From Caballeronia catudaia (GTDB taxonomy: Bacteria > Pseudomonadota > Gammaproteobacteria > Burkholderiales > Burkholderiaceae), in assembly GCF_001544755.2 (NCBI RefSeq), contig NZ_FCOF02000046.1, forward strand, positions 1-50,897: a DNA stretch of 50,897 nt, read 5' to 3'. The position numbers and the translations under genes were made by a program. Numbering within the stretch: position 1 is the first letter of the stretch; every line of letters starts with the position of its first letter. The notes beneath the pieces were generated by a model that saw nothing but the letters and a program-made list of their open reading frames with translations, was not told where the DNA came from and searched no databases. Positions 15,626 to 24,633 of the stretch are shown in pieces.

Positions 15626-17574
15626 GCGCGGACCATCGAAGAGTTTCCGGAGAGCGAGTCATGACTTCCCGAGTTCATCCCGAGCAGGTGTTCGCCCACG
15701 ACATCGGCGCGCCGAAAGACCGACATGCGACATCGAAGGTCGTGCGCGTCGGCAGCGCACTGGAAACGGCCATCAAGTGGATCACCGAAGTGCCCGCCGC
15801 GTTGCTGCTGGTGGCCGAGGTCGTGCTGTTGCTCACGAACGTTACCTGCCGCTACGTGCTGCGGGATCCGTTGATCTGGGGTGACGAACTCGCGTCGATC
15901 CTGTTCATCTGGCTATCGATGCTCGGCGCGGTGGTGGCGTTGCGGCGCGGCGAACATATGCGCCTGACGATGTTCGTCGCCAGAATGTCGCCGCAAAGCC
16001 GCGCGTTTGCGGAAACGCTCGGAAATTTCATCGTGATGACGTTCGTACTGCTGATGGTACGGCCAGCGACCGAGTGGGCGATGGACGAGTGGATCATCAG
16101 TACGCCGGCGCTGGATCTGCCGAACACCGTTTCGGCCGCCGCGATTCCCGTGGCCGCCGGGCTGATGCTCGTGCTCGCCATTACCCGGTTGCTCGAACGC
16201 TCGTCGCTGCGCGATTGCGTGAAGGCTGTCGCGCTGGTGGGCGGGGTCGCTGTTGCGCTTTACGTTGCACGGCAAGCACTCGCGCCACTGACCGCAGTCA
16301 GCCTGATTCTTTTCTTCGCCGTGGGCGTGGTCACGATCATCTGTCTCGGCGTGCCGATCATGGTCGCCTTTGGCGTGTGCACGTTCGCTTATCTCGCAAC
16401 GGTCACCGGCGCACCGTTGTCGATCGTCGTGAGCACCATGAATCAGGGAATGTCCAGCCTGATCCTGCTCGCTGTGCCGCTGTTCATCCTGCTCGGCGCG
16501 CTAATGGAAGCGATGGGGCTCGCTGAAGCGATGATCCGCTTCCTCGCCTCGCTGATCGGGCATAAGCGCGGCGGCCTCGCCTACGTGCTGATCGGCGCCA
16601 TGTATCTGGTGTCCGGCATCTCCGGTTCGAAGGTGGCGGATATGGCCGCGCTCGCGCCGGGCCTGTTCCCGGAAATGAAAAAGCGCGGCGCGAACGAAGG
16701 CGACCTCGTCGCAATGCTCAGTTCGTCGGCGGCCATGTCGGAAACTATTCCGCCCAGTCTGGTGCTGATCACGATTGGGTCGGTCACCGGCGTTTCGATT
16801 GCGGCGCTGTTCACAGGTGGCTTCATGCCGGCCGTGGTCGGCGCGGTAGCGCTGGCGGCAGTCGTCTGGTTTAAAAGCCGCGGGGAGATCCTGCAAGGCG
16901 TGCAACGGGCCTCCCGGGCCGAGGTCGGCCGCGCATTTTTGATCTCGCTACCTGCGCTCGCGCTGCCGTTCGTGATCCGGGCCGCGGTGGTCGAAGGGAT
17001 CGCGACCGCGACGGAAGTGGCGACGATCGGTGTCGCATACACCTGCGCGGCGGGCTTGTTACTGTACCGCCGCTTCGACTGGAGCCGGCTCTATCCTATT
17101 CTGGTGGAGTCGGCCTCGCTGTCCGGCGCGATACTGATTATCATCGGTTGCGCAACGGCGATGGGATGGGCGCTCACGCAGTCAGGATTCTCCGCGCAAC
17201 TCGCGTCCTTGATGATGGCAGCGCCCGGGGGCTCGCTCGGCTTCCTGGCGATCTCCGCCATTACGTTCGTGGTGCTCGGCAGCTTTCTGGAAGGCATTCC
17301 GGCAATCGTACTGTTCGGTCCGCTGCTGTTCCCGATCGCGCGTGCGATGGGTATCTCCGACGTGCACTATGCAATGGTCGTGGTATTCGCGATGGGACTC
17401 GGCCTGTTCGCGCCACCGCTTGGCCTCGGCTTCTACGCGGCGTGCGCGGTGAGCAAGGTCGATCCGTCCACCGCGATGCGCCGCGTCTGGCCTTATCTGG
17501 GCGCCTTGGCGGTGGCCCTCATCGTGATCGTGCTGGTACCGTGGGTATCGACAGGTTTTCTGCAAGCAAAATAA
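15622..17574 (+). CDS. TRAP transporter permease, fused small (DctQ) and large (DctM) subunits
   Basis: A 650-residue membrane protein. About residues 50-190 form the four-helix DctQ part (with FIWLSMLGAVVALRRGEHMR) and about 220-645 the DctM part with roughly 12 helices, including GISGSKVADMAALAP, SSAAMSETIPPSLVLITIG and GLFAPPLGLGFYAACAV. Fused QM permeases are a known TRAP variant. The chosen ATG overlaps the dctP stop (ATGA). A second in-frame ATG at 15661 has a better site (GGAG nine bases upstream) and may be the true start, giving 637 residues. Together with the binding protein it completes the importer. Confidence 0.93.
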   Translation: MSADHRRVSGERVMTSRVHPEQVFAHDIGAPKDRHATSKVVRVGSALETAIKWITEVPAALLLVAEVVLLLTNVTCRYVLRDPLIWGDELASILFIWLSMLGAVVALRRGEHMRLTMFVARMSPQSRAFAETLGNFIVMTFVLLMVRPATEWAMDEWIISTPALDLPNTVSAAAIPVAAGLMLVLAITRLLERSSLRDCVKAVALVGGVAVALYVARQALAPLTAVSLILFFAVGVVTIICLGVPIMVAFGVCTFAYLATVTGAPLSIVVSTMNQGMSSLILLAVPLFILLGALMEAMGLAEAMIRFLASLIGHKRGGLAYVLIGAMYLVSGISGSKVADMAALAPGLFPEMKKRGANEGDLVAMLSSSAAMSETIPPSLVLITIGSVTGVSIAALFTGGFMPAVVGAVALAAVVWFKSRGEILQGVQRASRAEVGRAFLISLPALALPFVIRAAVVEGIATATEVATIGVAYTCAAGLLLYRRFDWSRLYPILVESASLSGAILIIIGCATAMGWALTQSGFSAQLASLMMAAPGGSLGFLAISAITFVVLGSFLEGIPAIVLFGPLLFPIARAMGISDVHYAMVVVFAMGLGLFAPPLGLGFYAACAVSKVDPSTAMRRVWPYLGALAVALIVIVLVPWVSTGFLQAK

Positions 17575-17607
17575 AAGGCATTGAATGGCACAGAAAGGGC
17601 AACGGAC

Positions 17608-18318
17608 ATGAAAAACGCGTTTAACAATGAAGCGAACGGCAAGGTGAACGCGCGCGCGCCTGAGGTGATCGCGTCGAAGCTCGACGACATTCGCGAACAG
17701 GTGCGCGGCATGATTCAGCGGGGGGACTTGCGCCCCGGTGAACGTGTGAATGAGCAAGCACTCGCCAACCAGATTGGCGTCGGCCGCAATTCGGCGCGCG
17801 AGGCTCTGCGCTCGCTCGAACAGGCGGGACTCGTGCGAATCGTCCCCAATCGGGGCGCCGAAGTTCGGCGGCTATCGCTCGAAGAGGCCATGGATCTCTA
17901 TGAGATTCGAGCAGGGCTCGCGCGCACGGCCGGACGTCTCGCCGCGCTGCGTCTGACCACCGACGAGGAGCACTTGCTCAGCCTTCTTATTGACCAGATG
18001 GATTCCGCCGTTGCCGAGCGCAGCAGCCATCTGTATCAAACCCTGAACACCGAGTTTCATCGTCAATTGATGGCCACGACCAAGAATCCGCGGCTGATCA
18101 CGATCAACCAGGCTGTCGAAGACGAACTGACGCTTTACATTCACAAGGGCGTGTATTCGTTCGCGCAAATGCAGCGTTCCTCGAAAGAACACCGCGAGCT
18201 CTTCGAAGCGCTGCGTGCGGGTCAGGCCGACGCGGCTGCGCAGGCTTTCGAGAATCATGTGCAGACGGGCAAGAAGCGCATGCTCGACACCGTGTCCACC
18301 AGCCCGTCCGAACGTTAA
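17608..18318 (+). CDS. GntR family transcriptional regulator, FCD (FadR-type) subfamily
   Basis: A 236-residue protein starting at ATG 17608, chosen over the TTG at 17581. A winged helix-turn-helix at about 25-95 has the GntR pattern: RPGERVNEQALANQIGVGRN followed by REALRSLEQAGLV. An all-helical FCD ligand-binding domain follows at about 100-225, including the acid and His residues (YEIRAGL, NTEFHRQLM, KEHRELFEAL) that often bind a metal and a carboxylate effector. Such regulators usually repress a nearby catabolic operon until the substrate or an acyl intermediate binds. The palindromes at 14450-14481 are the likely target. It lies 33 bases after the permease, in the same operon. Confidence 0.9.
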   Translation: MKNAFNNEANGKVNARAPEVIASKLDDIREQVRGMIQRGDLRPGERVNEQALANQIGVGRNSAREALRSLEQAGLVRIVPNRGAEVRRLSLEEAMDLYEIRAGLARTAGRLAALRLTTDEEHLLSLLIDQMDSAVAERSSHLYQTLNTEFHRQLMATTKNPRLITINQAVEDELTLYIHKGVYSFAQMQRSSKEHRELFEALRAGQADAAAQAFENHVQTGKKRMLDTVSTSPSER

Positions 18319-18336
18319 TGAACTTGGAGCAGCTTT

Positions 18337-19266
18337 TTGAAAACCATCGTGTTTCTGGACCGCGCGACGCTGTCCACTGATCTACCCGATCTTCCCTTTG
18401 CGCATCGGTGGGTCGAATATCCGTCCACGACGCCGGGACAGGTGGTGGAGCGCTGCCGTGACGCGCAGATCGTCGTGACCAACAAGGTGCCGCTGACGGG
18501 CGACGTGCTCGCGCAGTTGCCACAACTGGAACTGATCGGCGTGCCGGCCGCGGGCGTCAATCATCTGGATATGGAAACATGCCGCCAACGAGGCATCGAA
18601 GTGGTCGCGTGTCCGGGATATTCGACGATCTCCGTGCCCGAGCACGCGTTCGCACTGATGCTCGCGCTGCGCCGAAACCTGGTTCCTTACTGGCGCGACG
18701 TCTATGATGGGGGCTGGAGCGGGTCACCCACTTTCTACGCTGAACTGCATCCGATCAAGGATCTCCACGGATCGACGCTCGGCATCGTCGGCGCCGGTCA
18801 CGGTGGAAAGCGACTCGCCGAATTGGCCAGCCCGTTCGGCATGCGTGTGATCTTCGCCGAGCGCAGGCACGCCACGGTGGTGCGCGAGGGCTACGCTGCG
18901 TTCGACGAGGTGCTGCGCGAAGCGGATGTGATCAGCCTGCATTGCCCGCTTACCGATGAAACGCGGCATCTGTTCGGTCTCGCCGAATTCGAGCGAATGA
19001 AGCGCAGCGCGTCACTCGTGAACGCCGCACGCGGCGGTATCGTCGACGAGCGGGCGCTGATGGAGGCGCTCGACCGCAAGCTGATAGCGAATGCCGCGCT
19101 CGACGTCCTCGAGCAGGAACCGCCGGCGGCCGATCATCCGCTGTTGACCAGCGCGCGCACCGATCTGATCGTGACTCCCCATGTCGCATGGCGGACTCAG
19201 GTGGCGATGCAGCGGCTAGTTACACAGCTCGCGCAAGGCATCGAACAGCATTACGCGCGGCGCTGA
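18337..19266 (+). CDS. D-2-hydroxyacid dehydrogenase (NAD-binding)
   Basis: A 309-residue member of the D-isomer-specific 2-hydroxyacid dehydrogenase family. The start is TTG at 18337, supported by GGAG about seven bases upstream. It has the nucleotide motif GIVGAGHGGKRLAEL (about 151-165) and the catalytic triad of the family: Arg in VNAARGGIVDE, Glu in LDVLEQEPP and His in VTPHVAW. It interconverts a 2-oxo acid and a D-2-hydroxy acid. It follows the GntR gene by 18 bases, so it belongs to the TRAP operon. It may oxidise the imported hydroxy acid or remove a 2-oxo acid released by the aldolase; direction is not determinable. Glycerate or hydroxypyruvate are possible substrates. Confidence 0.9.
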   Translation: MKTIVFLDRATLSTDLPDLPFAHRWVEYPSTTPGQVVERCRDAQIVVTNKVPLTGDVLAQLPQLELIGVPAAGVNHLDMETCRQRGIEVVACPGYSTISVPEHAFALMLALRRNLVPYWRDVYDGGWSGSPTFYAELHPIKDLHGSTLGIVGAGHGGKRLAELASPFGMRVIFAERRHATVVREGYAAFDEVLREADVISLHCPLTDETRHLFGLAEFERMKRSASLVNAARGGIVDERALMEALDRKLIANAALDVLEQEPPAADHPLLTSARTDLIVTPHVAWRTQVAMQRLVTQLAQGIEQHYARR

Positions 19267-19723
19267 GAGCCAAACTCGACGAGGCAGTGTTGCGGGCCCT
19301 TTCAGGCTCACTGAGAGCAGCATCGCAGTAAGCAGCCGCGGCAGAGAGCCGGCGATGAGCAGTCACCGCACAGAAATAAAACGTTTCGCTCATCGATGAA
19401 CGCGTTCGCGTGCTTGCATTGACCGCGCCTCCGGCCAGGTACATCGCAATCGACAGAATCAGAAACAGCCGCAGAATCGCCTGAATACCGCGCATAAGCC
19501 AAAGAATCCGCGCGGTTTCTGTGACGGCGTCGCGGGGGAAATCCGCGCGCCGACCGGGTCGTTAGCGTTGGCATCTGCGTGACCTCACAATCAAGCGCCG
19601 CTCAGCGCGGCCTCGGCTCGACAGGCGGATCGGCGCGCCAGCCGCCGCCGATTTTGAACCCACGCACGCTGCGACTTGTGGCTACACTCGTAGTCTCCGG
19701 CTTTGCCACCTCGATCGGGCCTC
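19267..19723. other. Intergenic stretch before the first LysR gene
   Basis: No well-supported gene. One - strand reading at 19220-19495 begins MRGIQAILRLFLILSIAMYL, which looks like a signal peptide or membrane helix. It has no ribosome binding site and its end runs antisense into the dehydrogenase gene, so I do not call it. The LysR promoter must lie in the last 150 bases; I see no clear palindrome there. Confidence 0.4.
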
Positions 19724-20644
19724 ATGGACCTCAAGCAAATCCAGTATTTCATCGCGCTCTTCGAGGATGGCTCGGTCACGCGCGCGGCCAAGCGGCTCAA
19801 TATCGTGCAGCCCGCTCTCAGCATGCAGATCTCGAAGCTCGAAGCCGAACTGCGACAGACGCTTTTCGAACGCGGCCCGCACGGCATGGCGCCGACCGAT
19901 GCGGCGCGCCTTATGTATCGCCTGTACACGCCGATCATGCGCGACATTGAGCATGCGCGCGAGCAGTTGAGCCGGCGCGACGTGATCGTCACAGGTCGCG
20001 TTTTGCTCGGAATGGTGGCGTCGGAAGCAGAAAGCGTCTTGCCGGAGTCGCTCGCGAGGTTTGACGCGCTCTTTCCGCAAGTCGAGGTATCGGTGGCCGA
20101 CGGCTTCAGCGCACAGCTCATCGATGCAGTCGAGGCAGGCCGGCTCGATGCCGCGATCATCAACAAGCCGCGCGGTCGCCTCGCGCTGGATGTCGAGCCG
20201 TTGCTGGTCGAGGAAATGGTGCTCGTGACGAGTGCCGTACATGGCGTCGAGTTGCCGCGGGAGATCGATCTCGCGAATACGTCCGGGGTAGAACTCGTAC
20301 TGCCAACGCGGCGCAACGGCCTGCGCGGAGCGCTCGACGCCGCGCTAATGGCCGCGGATATCGTCATCAAGCCGAAGTTCGAGGTCGATCTGCTCAGCTC
20401 GATTGTGCAGTTCGTCGAGCAGGGAAACATCGCGACGATCCTGCCACGCGTGGTCGTGCAGCGCAAGGTGGATGAAGGCGCGCTGCGCGCTCACACGATC
20501 ACGTCTCCGCCGATCGTGCGGCACATCATCCAGGTCACGCATCCGAAGCGGCCGATCGGACCCGCCGCGCAGGCGCTCATCACGATTATCACTGACGAGA
20601 TAAAGCGCGTGACGACGGGTGTTTTGGGGAAACAAGGGGCTTAG
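19724..20644 (+). CDS. LysR family transcriptional regulator (HmfR-like)
   Basis: A 306-residue LysR regulator starting at ATG 19724 (MDLKQIQYFIALFEDGSVT). The N-terminal winged helix-turn-helix (about 1-60) is followed by an effector domain (about 90-295) with DAAIINKPRGRL and GLRGALDAAL. It is closely related over its full length to the LysR protein at 33818-34756, and the first 66 bases of the two genes differ at only three positions. It converges tail to tail with the hmf operon, overlapping the last gene by four bases. By context it is probably the second HMF/furfural regulator, comparable to HmfR2 of Cupriavidus basilensis; the effector is likely a furan acid or its CoA ester. Confidence 0.88.
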   Translation: MDLKQIQYFIALFEDGSVTRAAKRLNIVQPALSMQISKLEAELRQTLFERGPHGMAPTDAARLMYRLYTPIMRDIEHAREQLSRRDVIVTGRVLLGMVASEAESVLPESLARFDALFPQVEVSVADGFSAQLIDAVEAGRLDAAIINKPRGRLALDVEPLLVEEMVLVTSAVHGVELPREIDLANTSGVELVLPTRRNGLRGALDAALMAADIVIKPKFEVDLLSSIVQFVEQGNIATILPRVVVQRKVDEGALRAHTITSPPIVRHIIQVTHPKRPIGPAAQALITIITDEIKRVTTGVLGKQGA

Positions 20645-21342
20645 CGGCCGCGTTCCAACGGTTCGCGCGCACTACTCGGAACGTCGCTGCGCGTGCCGAA
20701 GAGCGTGTCGCAGATCGGGAACGTGAGGTTGAAGTTCTGTGTCGCCATCACTTCGGGATCGTGGTGTGTGGCGTGCAGGCGCCGCACTGTGTTGACGAGC
20801 GGAACCCGGTCGAGGAACGGGCTGTCGGTGAAGTGTGAGAGCGTATGCAGGCCCTCGTACATCAGAAAATACGCCGCCATCGTGAAGAGCGCGATGTAGC
20901 CTGCGTTGCGGGAGAAAACGAACCCAATCACGAGCGCGAACGGCACGGCCGCCAGCACGAACGCAACCGGCGCGAAAGGCGGAAACAGCAGCGCGCGCCA
21001 GTGACGGTGGCCCTTGTATTCAAGCGTCACATGCGTGAAGAACCGGTGATGGACCGCGCAATGGCGCTTGTAGATCATGCTGAAATACTTCGTCGGACGA
21101 TGCAGCACGTAGCGGTGCGCCGCCCATTCCGCCCAGTTGCCGAACAGAAAGAGCGGAATGACCGCCAGCCATTCGGCGAGCGTCGGCGCATGAAGCTGCA
21201 TCAGGCAATACACGATCACGCCGCCAGTGAAAAGCAATGTGAAACCGAGGTGCATTTCGCCGCGATACCACCATGGCGTGGCATTGACATACTCGTCACG
21301 GAACTTGTAGGAACGCGCACGAACGTCTTCTTCATATTTCAT
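20641..21342 (-). CDS. Fatty acid hydroxylase / sterol desaturase family membrane protein
   Basis: A 233-residue membrane protein with GGAG upstream of the ATG at 21342. It has three or four hydrophobic segments and the His-box pattern of the di-iron fatty acid hydroxylase family (PF04116): HRYVLH, HCAVHH and HATHH, plus scattered His residues in EGLHTLSHF. Family members hydroxylate or desaturate lipids, sterols or carotenoids using O2. It is the last gene of the hmf operon, 62 bases after the MFS gene, and is not part of the described HMF pathway. It may modify membrane lipids against furan-aldehyde damage, or act on a furan or side-chain substrate; both are inference. Confidence 0.85.
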   Translation of the reverse strand: MKYEEDVRARSYKFRDEYVNATPWWYRGEMHLGFTLLFTGGVIVYCLMQLHAPTLAEWLAVIPLFLFGNWAEWAAHRYVLHRPTKYFSMIYKRHCAVHHRFFTHVTLEYKGHRHWRALLFPPFAPVAFVLAAVPFALVIGFVFSRNAGYIALFTMAAYFLMYEGLHTLSHFTDSPFLDRVPLVNTVRRLHATHHDPEVMATQNFNLTFPICDTLFGTRSDVPSSAREPLERGR

Positions 21343-21404
21343 CGATGTCTCCGGCTGTTGTGAAAGGCGTGCGCCCATTGGCGTCCGCCGTTATGACCAA
21401 TGAC

Positions 21405-22781
21405 TCAGGATTGACCGCGCGCGGAACCGGCTTCGAGCTTGCCGAGCGTCTCGGGCACGACGAATGCGCCCACGAGGAAAATCACGCTGATCGCGCCGAC
21501 GAAGATGGCTAGCGTCATCGGCAACTGGCTCGCGTCCTTCGCCACCAGCGACACGGCCGTCGGCATCACTCCGCCGATCGCGAAGCCGATATTCCAGGAG
21601 AGGCCCGTGCCGGTCGCGCGGATCGAGGTCGGGAAGCGTTCGTTCAGGAAGATCAGGATCGGCGCATAGCCGGCGCTGCCGAGCGCGCTGAGAAGGACTG
21701 CATAGACGCCGACCATCATGATGCTGTCTGCGGTAGGCAGCAGCAAAAAGAGCGCGGGCAACGCGACGAGCCGGATCAGCCCGATCCACACAAACGCACT
21801 CTTGCGGCCGATGAACGTACTGAGGTGCCCTGCCGCGATCGATGCGATCACAACCGCGATGCTGCAGACCATCAGGATCGCCGCGGCCGCACCGTTGGGG
21901 GCGTGGCTAACTACCTTCAGGAACGTCGGCAGGTAGCCCGATGTCAGGTAGTAGCCGCTGCCGCCTCCGATCGTCAGGAGCAGGTTGACGAAAAGGATCT
22001 TGCGATAGTCGCGCGAGAACAGCGTCTTTAGCGGCGAGCGCACGACTTCGACGGGCGCGCTCTTGACCTGCGCGGCGGCCTTCGCAGCCTTTTCGGCGGC
22101 GAGCTTCTTCCACAGCGGCGACTCTTCGAGGCTGTTGAACACGAAGAGACCAAGCACCGAGCTGATGATTCCGGTGAAGAACATGCAGCGCCAGCCCCAT
22201 ACGTCAAATGCATCGCCGGGGAAAAGCGCCGACATCGCGAGGAACGTTACTGACGCGAGCAGCGCGCCGAGCCCCGCCCCGCCGCCCCCGATCAGTCCCG
22301 ACACCGCGCCGCGATACTTCGGCGCGACGGATTCCGTTCCGATGGTGTGCGTGGAAGCAACCACGCCGCCGACAAACACGCCCTGGATAAGGCGCAGCAA
22401 GAGGAAGAGAATCGGCGCGAGCAGGCCGACTTGAGCGACGGTCGGCAGCAGGCCGAACGCGGCCGTCGACAGGCCGACACCGACCACCGCCATGATCATC
22501 GCGCCTTTACGGCCACGGCGATCGGCGTAAGAACCGAAGAGCGCGGAGCCGAGCGGGCGCATCAGCAGTGTCACGGCGAACGATGCATAGACGGCGGCGA
22601 GAGAAAGCATCGCGTGCTCGGAGGGGAAGAAAAGACGCCCCACCACTGGCGCGACATACAACAGCACGAACAGATCGAACAGATCCAGTGCCCAGCCGAG
22701 ACACGAAGCTACCACTGCCCCCATCACTTGTCGCTGATCGACAGCGGGTGCGGCGGCGCCATTTTGCGCTGCTACGGACAT
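21405..22781 (-). CDS. MFS transporter, probable furan acid / aromatic acid uptake (HmfT-like)
   Basis: A 458-residue major facilitator with 12 predicted helices. The ATG at 22781 is chosen because GGAG lies six bases upstream; an ATG two codons earlier is too close to it. It shows the first-helix acidic motif GWALDLFDLFVLL found in aromatic acid:H+ symporters and the loop 2-3 motif GSYADRRGRK. Sugar-phosphate or drug exporters are less likely given this motif. In C. basilensis the hmf clusters carry MFS genes (hmfT1, hmfT2); this gene holds the same place, 95 bases after hmfH. Substrate is inferred to be 2-furoate, FDCA or HMF acid. Confidence 0.85.
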   Translation of the reverse strand: MSVAAQNGAAAPAVDQRQVMGAVVASCLGWALDLFDLFVLLYVAPVVGRLFFPSEHAMLSLAAVYASFAVTLLMRPLGSALFGSYADRRGRKGAMIMAVVGVGLSTAAFGLLPTVAQVGLLAPILFLLLRLIQGVFVGGVVASTHTIGTESVAPKYRGAVSGLIGGGGAGLGALLASVTFLAMSALFPGDAFDVWGWRCMFFTGIISSVLGLFVFNSLEESPLWKKLAAEKAAKAAAQVKSAPVEVVRSPLKTLFSRDYRKILFVNLLLTIGGGSGYYLTSGYLPTFLKVVSHAPNGAAAAILMVCSIAVVIASIAAGHLSTFIGRKSAFVWIGLIRLVALPALFLLLPTADSIMMVGVYAVLLSALGSAGYAPILIFLNERFPTSIRATGTGLSWNIGFAIGGVMPTAVSLVAKDASQLPMTLAIFVGAISVIFLVGAFVVPETLGKLEAGSARGQS

Positions 22782-22876
22782 TTCCATCTCCTTGAATTCA
22801 CCGGGCCATCTCTCGATCGATCCCGTGTTGAAGGCACGTTGTTGTGGCGTGCTCTTATTGCCGTTAAAGAAACTTG

Positions 22877-24604
22877 TCAGCGCGCGGCGGCGAGCGGCGT
22901 CGTTGTCGATGCGCTGCGTGCGCGTCTGGTGACCATTGCGTCGGCGATCTTCTCGGCAATCATGATGGTCGGAATATTGGTATTCGCCGAAGGCAATCGC
23001 GGCATCAGCGATGCATCGACCACTCGCAGGCCGCGCGTTCCGTGCACTCGGCCCTCGGTGTCGGTCACGGCGCTTCGCTCGTGCGCGTCGCCCATGCGGC
23101 ACGTTCCGCTCGCATGCCATACGCCGAAGACGTTCGCGCGGATGAAATCCGCGAGCGCGCGTTCATCGGCGAGTAGCTCGGAGATCCTGAGCCCGCGCGT
23201 GAAAAAGCGTTCTATCAGCAGACGGCGGATCGGCGCGGGCGTATCGAGCAGCGTGCCGAGCATCGAAGTCAGCAGCGCGTTGCCCTCGCCAACACGGCTT
23301 AGCGCCTTCACGCGCGGCGAAAAAGCCGCGGGAAAGAAATCGCGCTGATCGTGTCCGAGGCCCGATGCCGCGACGATCTTCGCGAGCACCCGTACGCCAA
23401 CCGCAAGCCGGTCGAGGTCGCGTTGATCGTCGAGCAAATTGAGTTCGACACGCGGTGCGACCGCTGCATCGGATGAAACGAGTTGCACGCGGCCGCGCGA
23501 ATACGGCCGGTTGCACCAGAGAAAGAAGAGACCAAGCCGGTTGCCGAGCGAATGCCATGCGGCACGCGTCGCGCTCGACAGATACATATCCGACGATTCG
23601 CCGCCATCAACGCCCGACGTGAAACGAGCCGCTGTCATGCTTGCGCGACGCCGGGAAAGCGGCATACGAAAGCGCGGTTCGAGAAAATGGCAGAAGGTGA
23701 GCGACGGATGATCCTGCAGATTGCGCCCGACGCCGGGCAGGTCGACGAGGCATCCAATGCCGAGCTCGCGGAGCTCATGCTTCGGGCCGATGCCAGCGCG
23801 CATCAGCAACGCGGGCGACTGGAGCGCGCCCGCACAGACCACGACCTCATCGGCGTCCAGATGCACCCGCTCGCCGTTGGACGCCACCGCGACCACGCCC
23901 TGAGCGGCGGTCCCTTCCATCACGATTCGCTCGACACGCAGGTTCGGATACACAGTGAGATTGGGCCGCCTGCGCGTCGCTTCGTCGAGGTACGCGACAG
24001 CGGTAGACACGCGCTTGTCGTCGATGTTGGAGAACGCCCCTGGAAACAAGCCATCGCCGAACTCCGCATTTTGGTCCTGCAACGTGGCGAAGCCGTTCGC
24101 GCGCAGACCATCGGCGAACGCGTGACAGAATGGGGGCCAGTCTTCCGGCATGATGCGGCGGATCGGCACTGGACCATCGCTGCCATGCAACTCCCCAGAG
24201 GGGAAATTCACATCACGCTCGAGCTTGCGAAAATATGGCAGCACGTCGTCCCATGCCCAGCCCGGCGCGCCGTTCGCGGCCCACTCGTCGTAGTCACGCG
24301 GCAGGCCGCGATTCGCCGACTGCACGTTGATACTCGACCCGCCGCCCATCACACGGCCCTGCTCATACACGCGCGGCGCCGATGTCTTTGTCGCCTTCGC
24401 TTTCAGATCCGGCCAGATGTAGGTATCGCCGCAAAAGACGGGCATTGGATAGCTGTCGAGGATATGCGCGGGCACCGCGCCCGGCGCCGTATCCGCGCCC
24501 GCCTCGACCAACGCGACGCGCAGCGACGGCACCGCCGACAGTCGATGCGCGAGTACGCATCCCGCCGATCCGCCACCGATGATCACGTAGTCGAAACGTT
24601 CCAT
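22877..24604 (-). CDS. hmfH: HMF/furfural oxidoreductase, GMC family
   Basis: A 575-residue GMC flavoenzyme with the N-terminal FAD motif GGGSAG (about 10-15), GRVMGGGSSINVQ, and the active-site pair His about 497 (VWHASGTCRMG) and Asn about 543 (SANTNIPTIMIAEK). HmfH of C. basilensis oxidises HMF acid and 5-formylfuroate to 2,5-furandicarboxylate using O2 and also oxidises furfuryl alcohol and furfural. Assignment rests on the family together with the complete surrounding hmf gene set. It lies 29 bases after hmfE. It is distinct from the second GMC enzyme at 6190-7830 in length and sequence. Confidence 0.87.
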   Translation of the reverse strand: MERFDYVIIGGGSAGCVLAHRLSAVPSLRVALVEAGADTAPGAVPAHILDSYPMPVFCGDTYIWPDLKAKATKTSAPRVYEQGRVMGGGSSINVQSANRGLPRDYDEWAANGAPGWAWDDVLPYFRKLERDVNFPSGELHGSDGPVPIRRIMPEDWPPFCHAFADGLRANGFATLQDQNAEFGDGLFPGAFSNIDDKRVSTAVAYLDEATRRRPNLTVYPNLRVERIVMEGTAAQGVVAVASNGERVHLDADEVVVCAGALQSPALLMRAGIGPKHELRELGIGCLVDLPGVGRNLQDHPSLTFCHFLEPRFRMPLSRRRASMTAARFTSGVDGGESSDMYLSSATRAAWHSLGNRLGLFFLWCNRPYSRGRVQLVSSDAAVAPRVELNLLDDQRDLDRLAVGVRVLAKIVAASGLGHDQRDFFPAAFSPRVKALSRVGEGNALLTSMLGTLLDTPAPIRRLLIERFFTRGLRISELLADERALADFIRANVFGVWHASGTCRMGDAHERSAVTDTEGRVHGTRGLRVVDASLMPRLPSANTNIPTIMIAEKIADAMVTRRARSASTTTPLAAAR

Positions 24605-24633
24605 TGCCTGTCTCCTCGTCTCTTGCTGGCTTC

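Noticed and set aside
19220..19495. A 91-codon - strand reading with a signal-peptide-like N-terminus
   Set aside because: No ribosome binding site, the end lies antisense in the dehydrogenase gene, and the part after the hydrophobic stretch has no family resemblance. Kept only as a remark.
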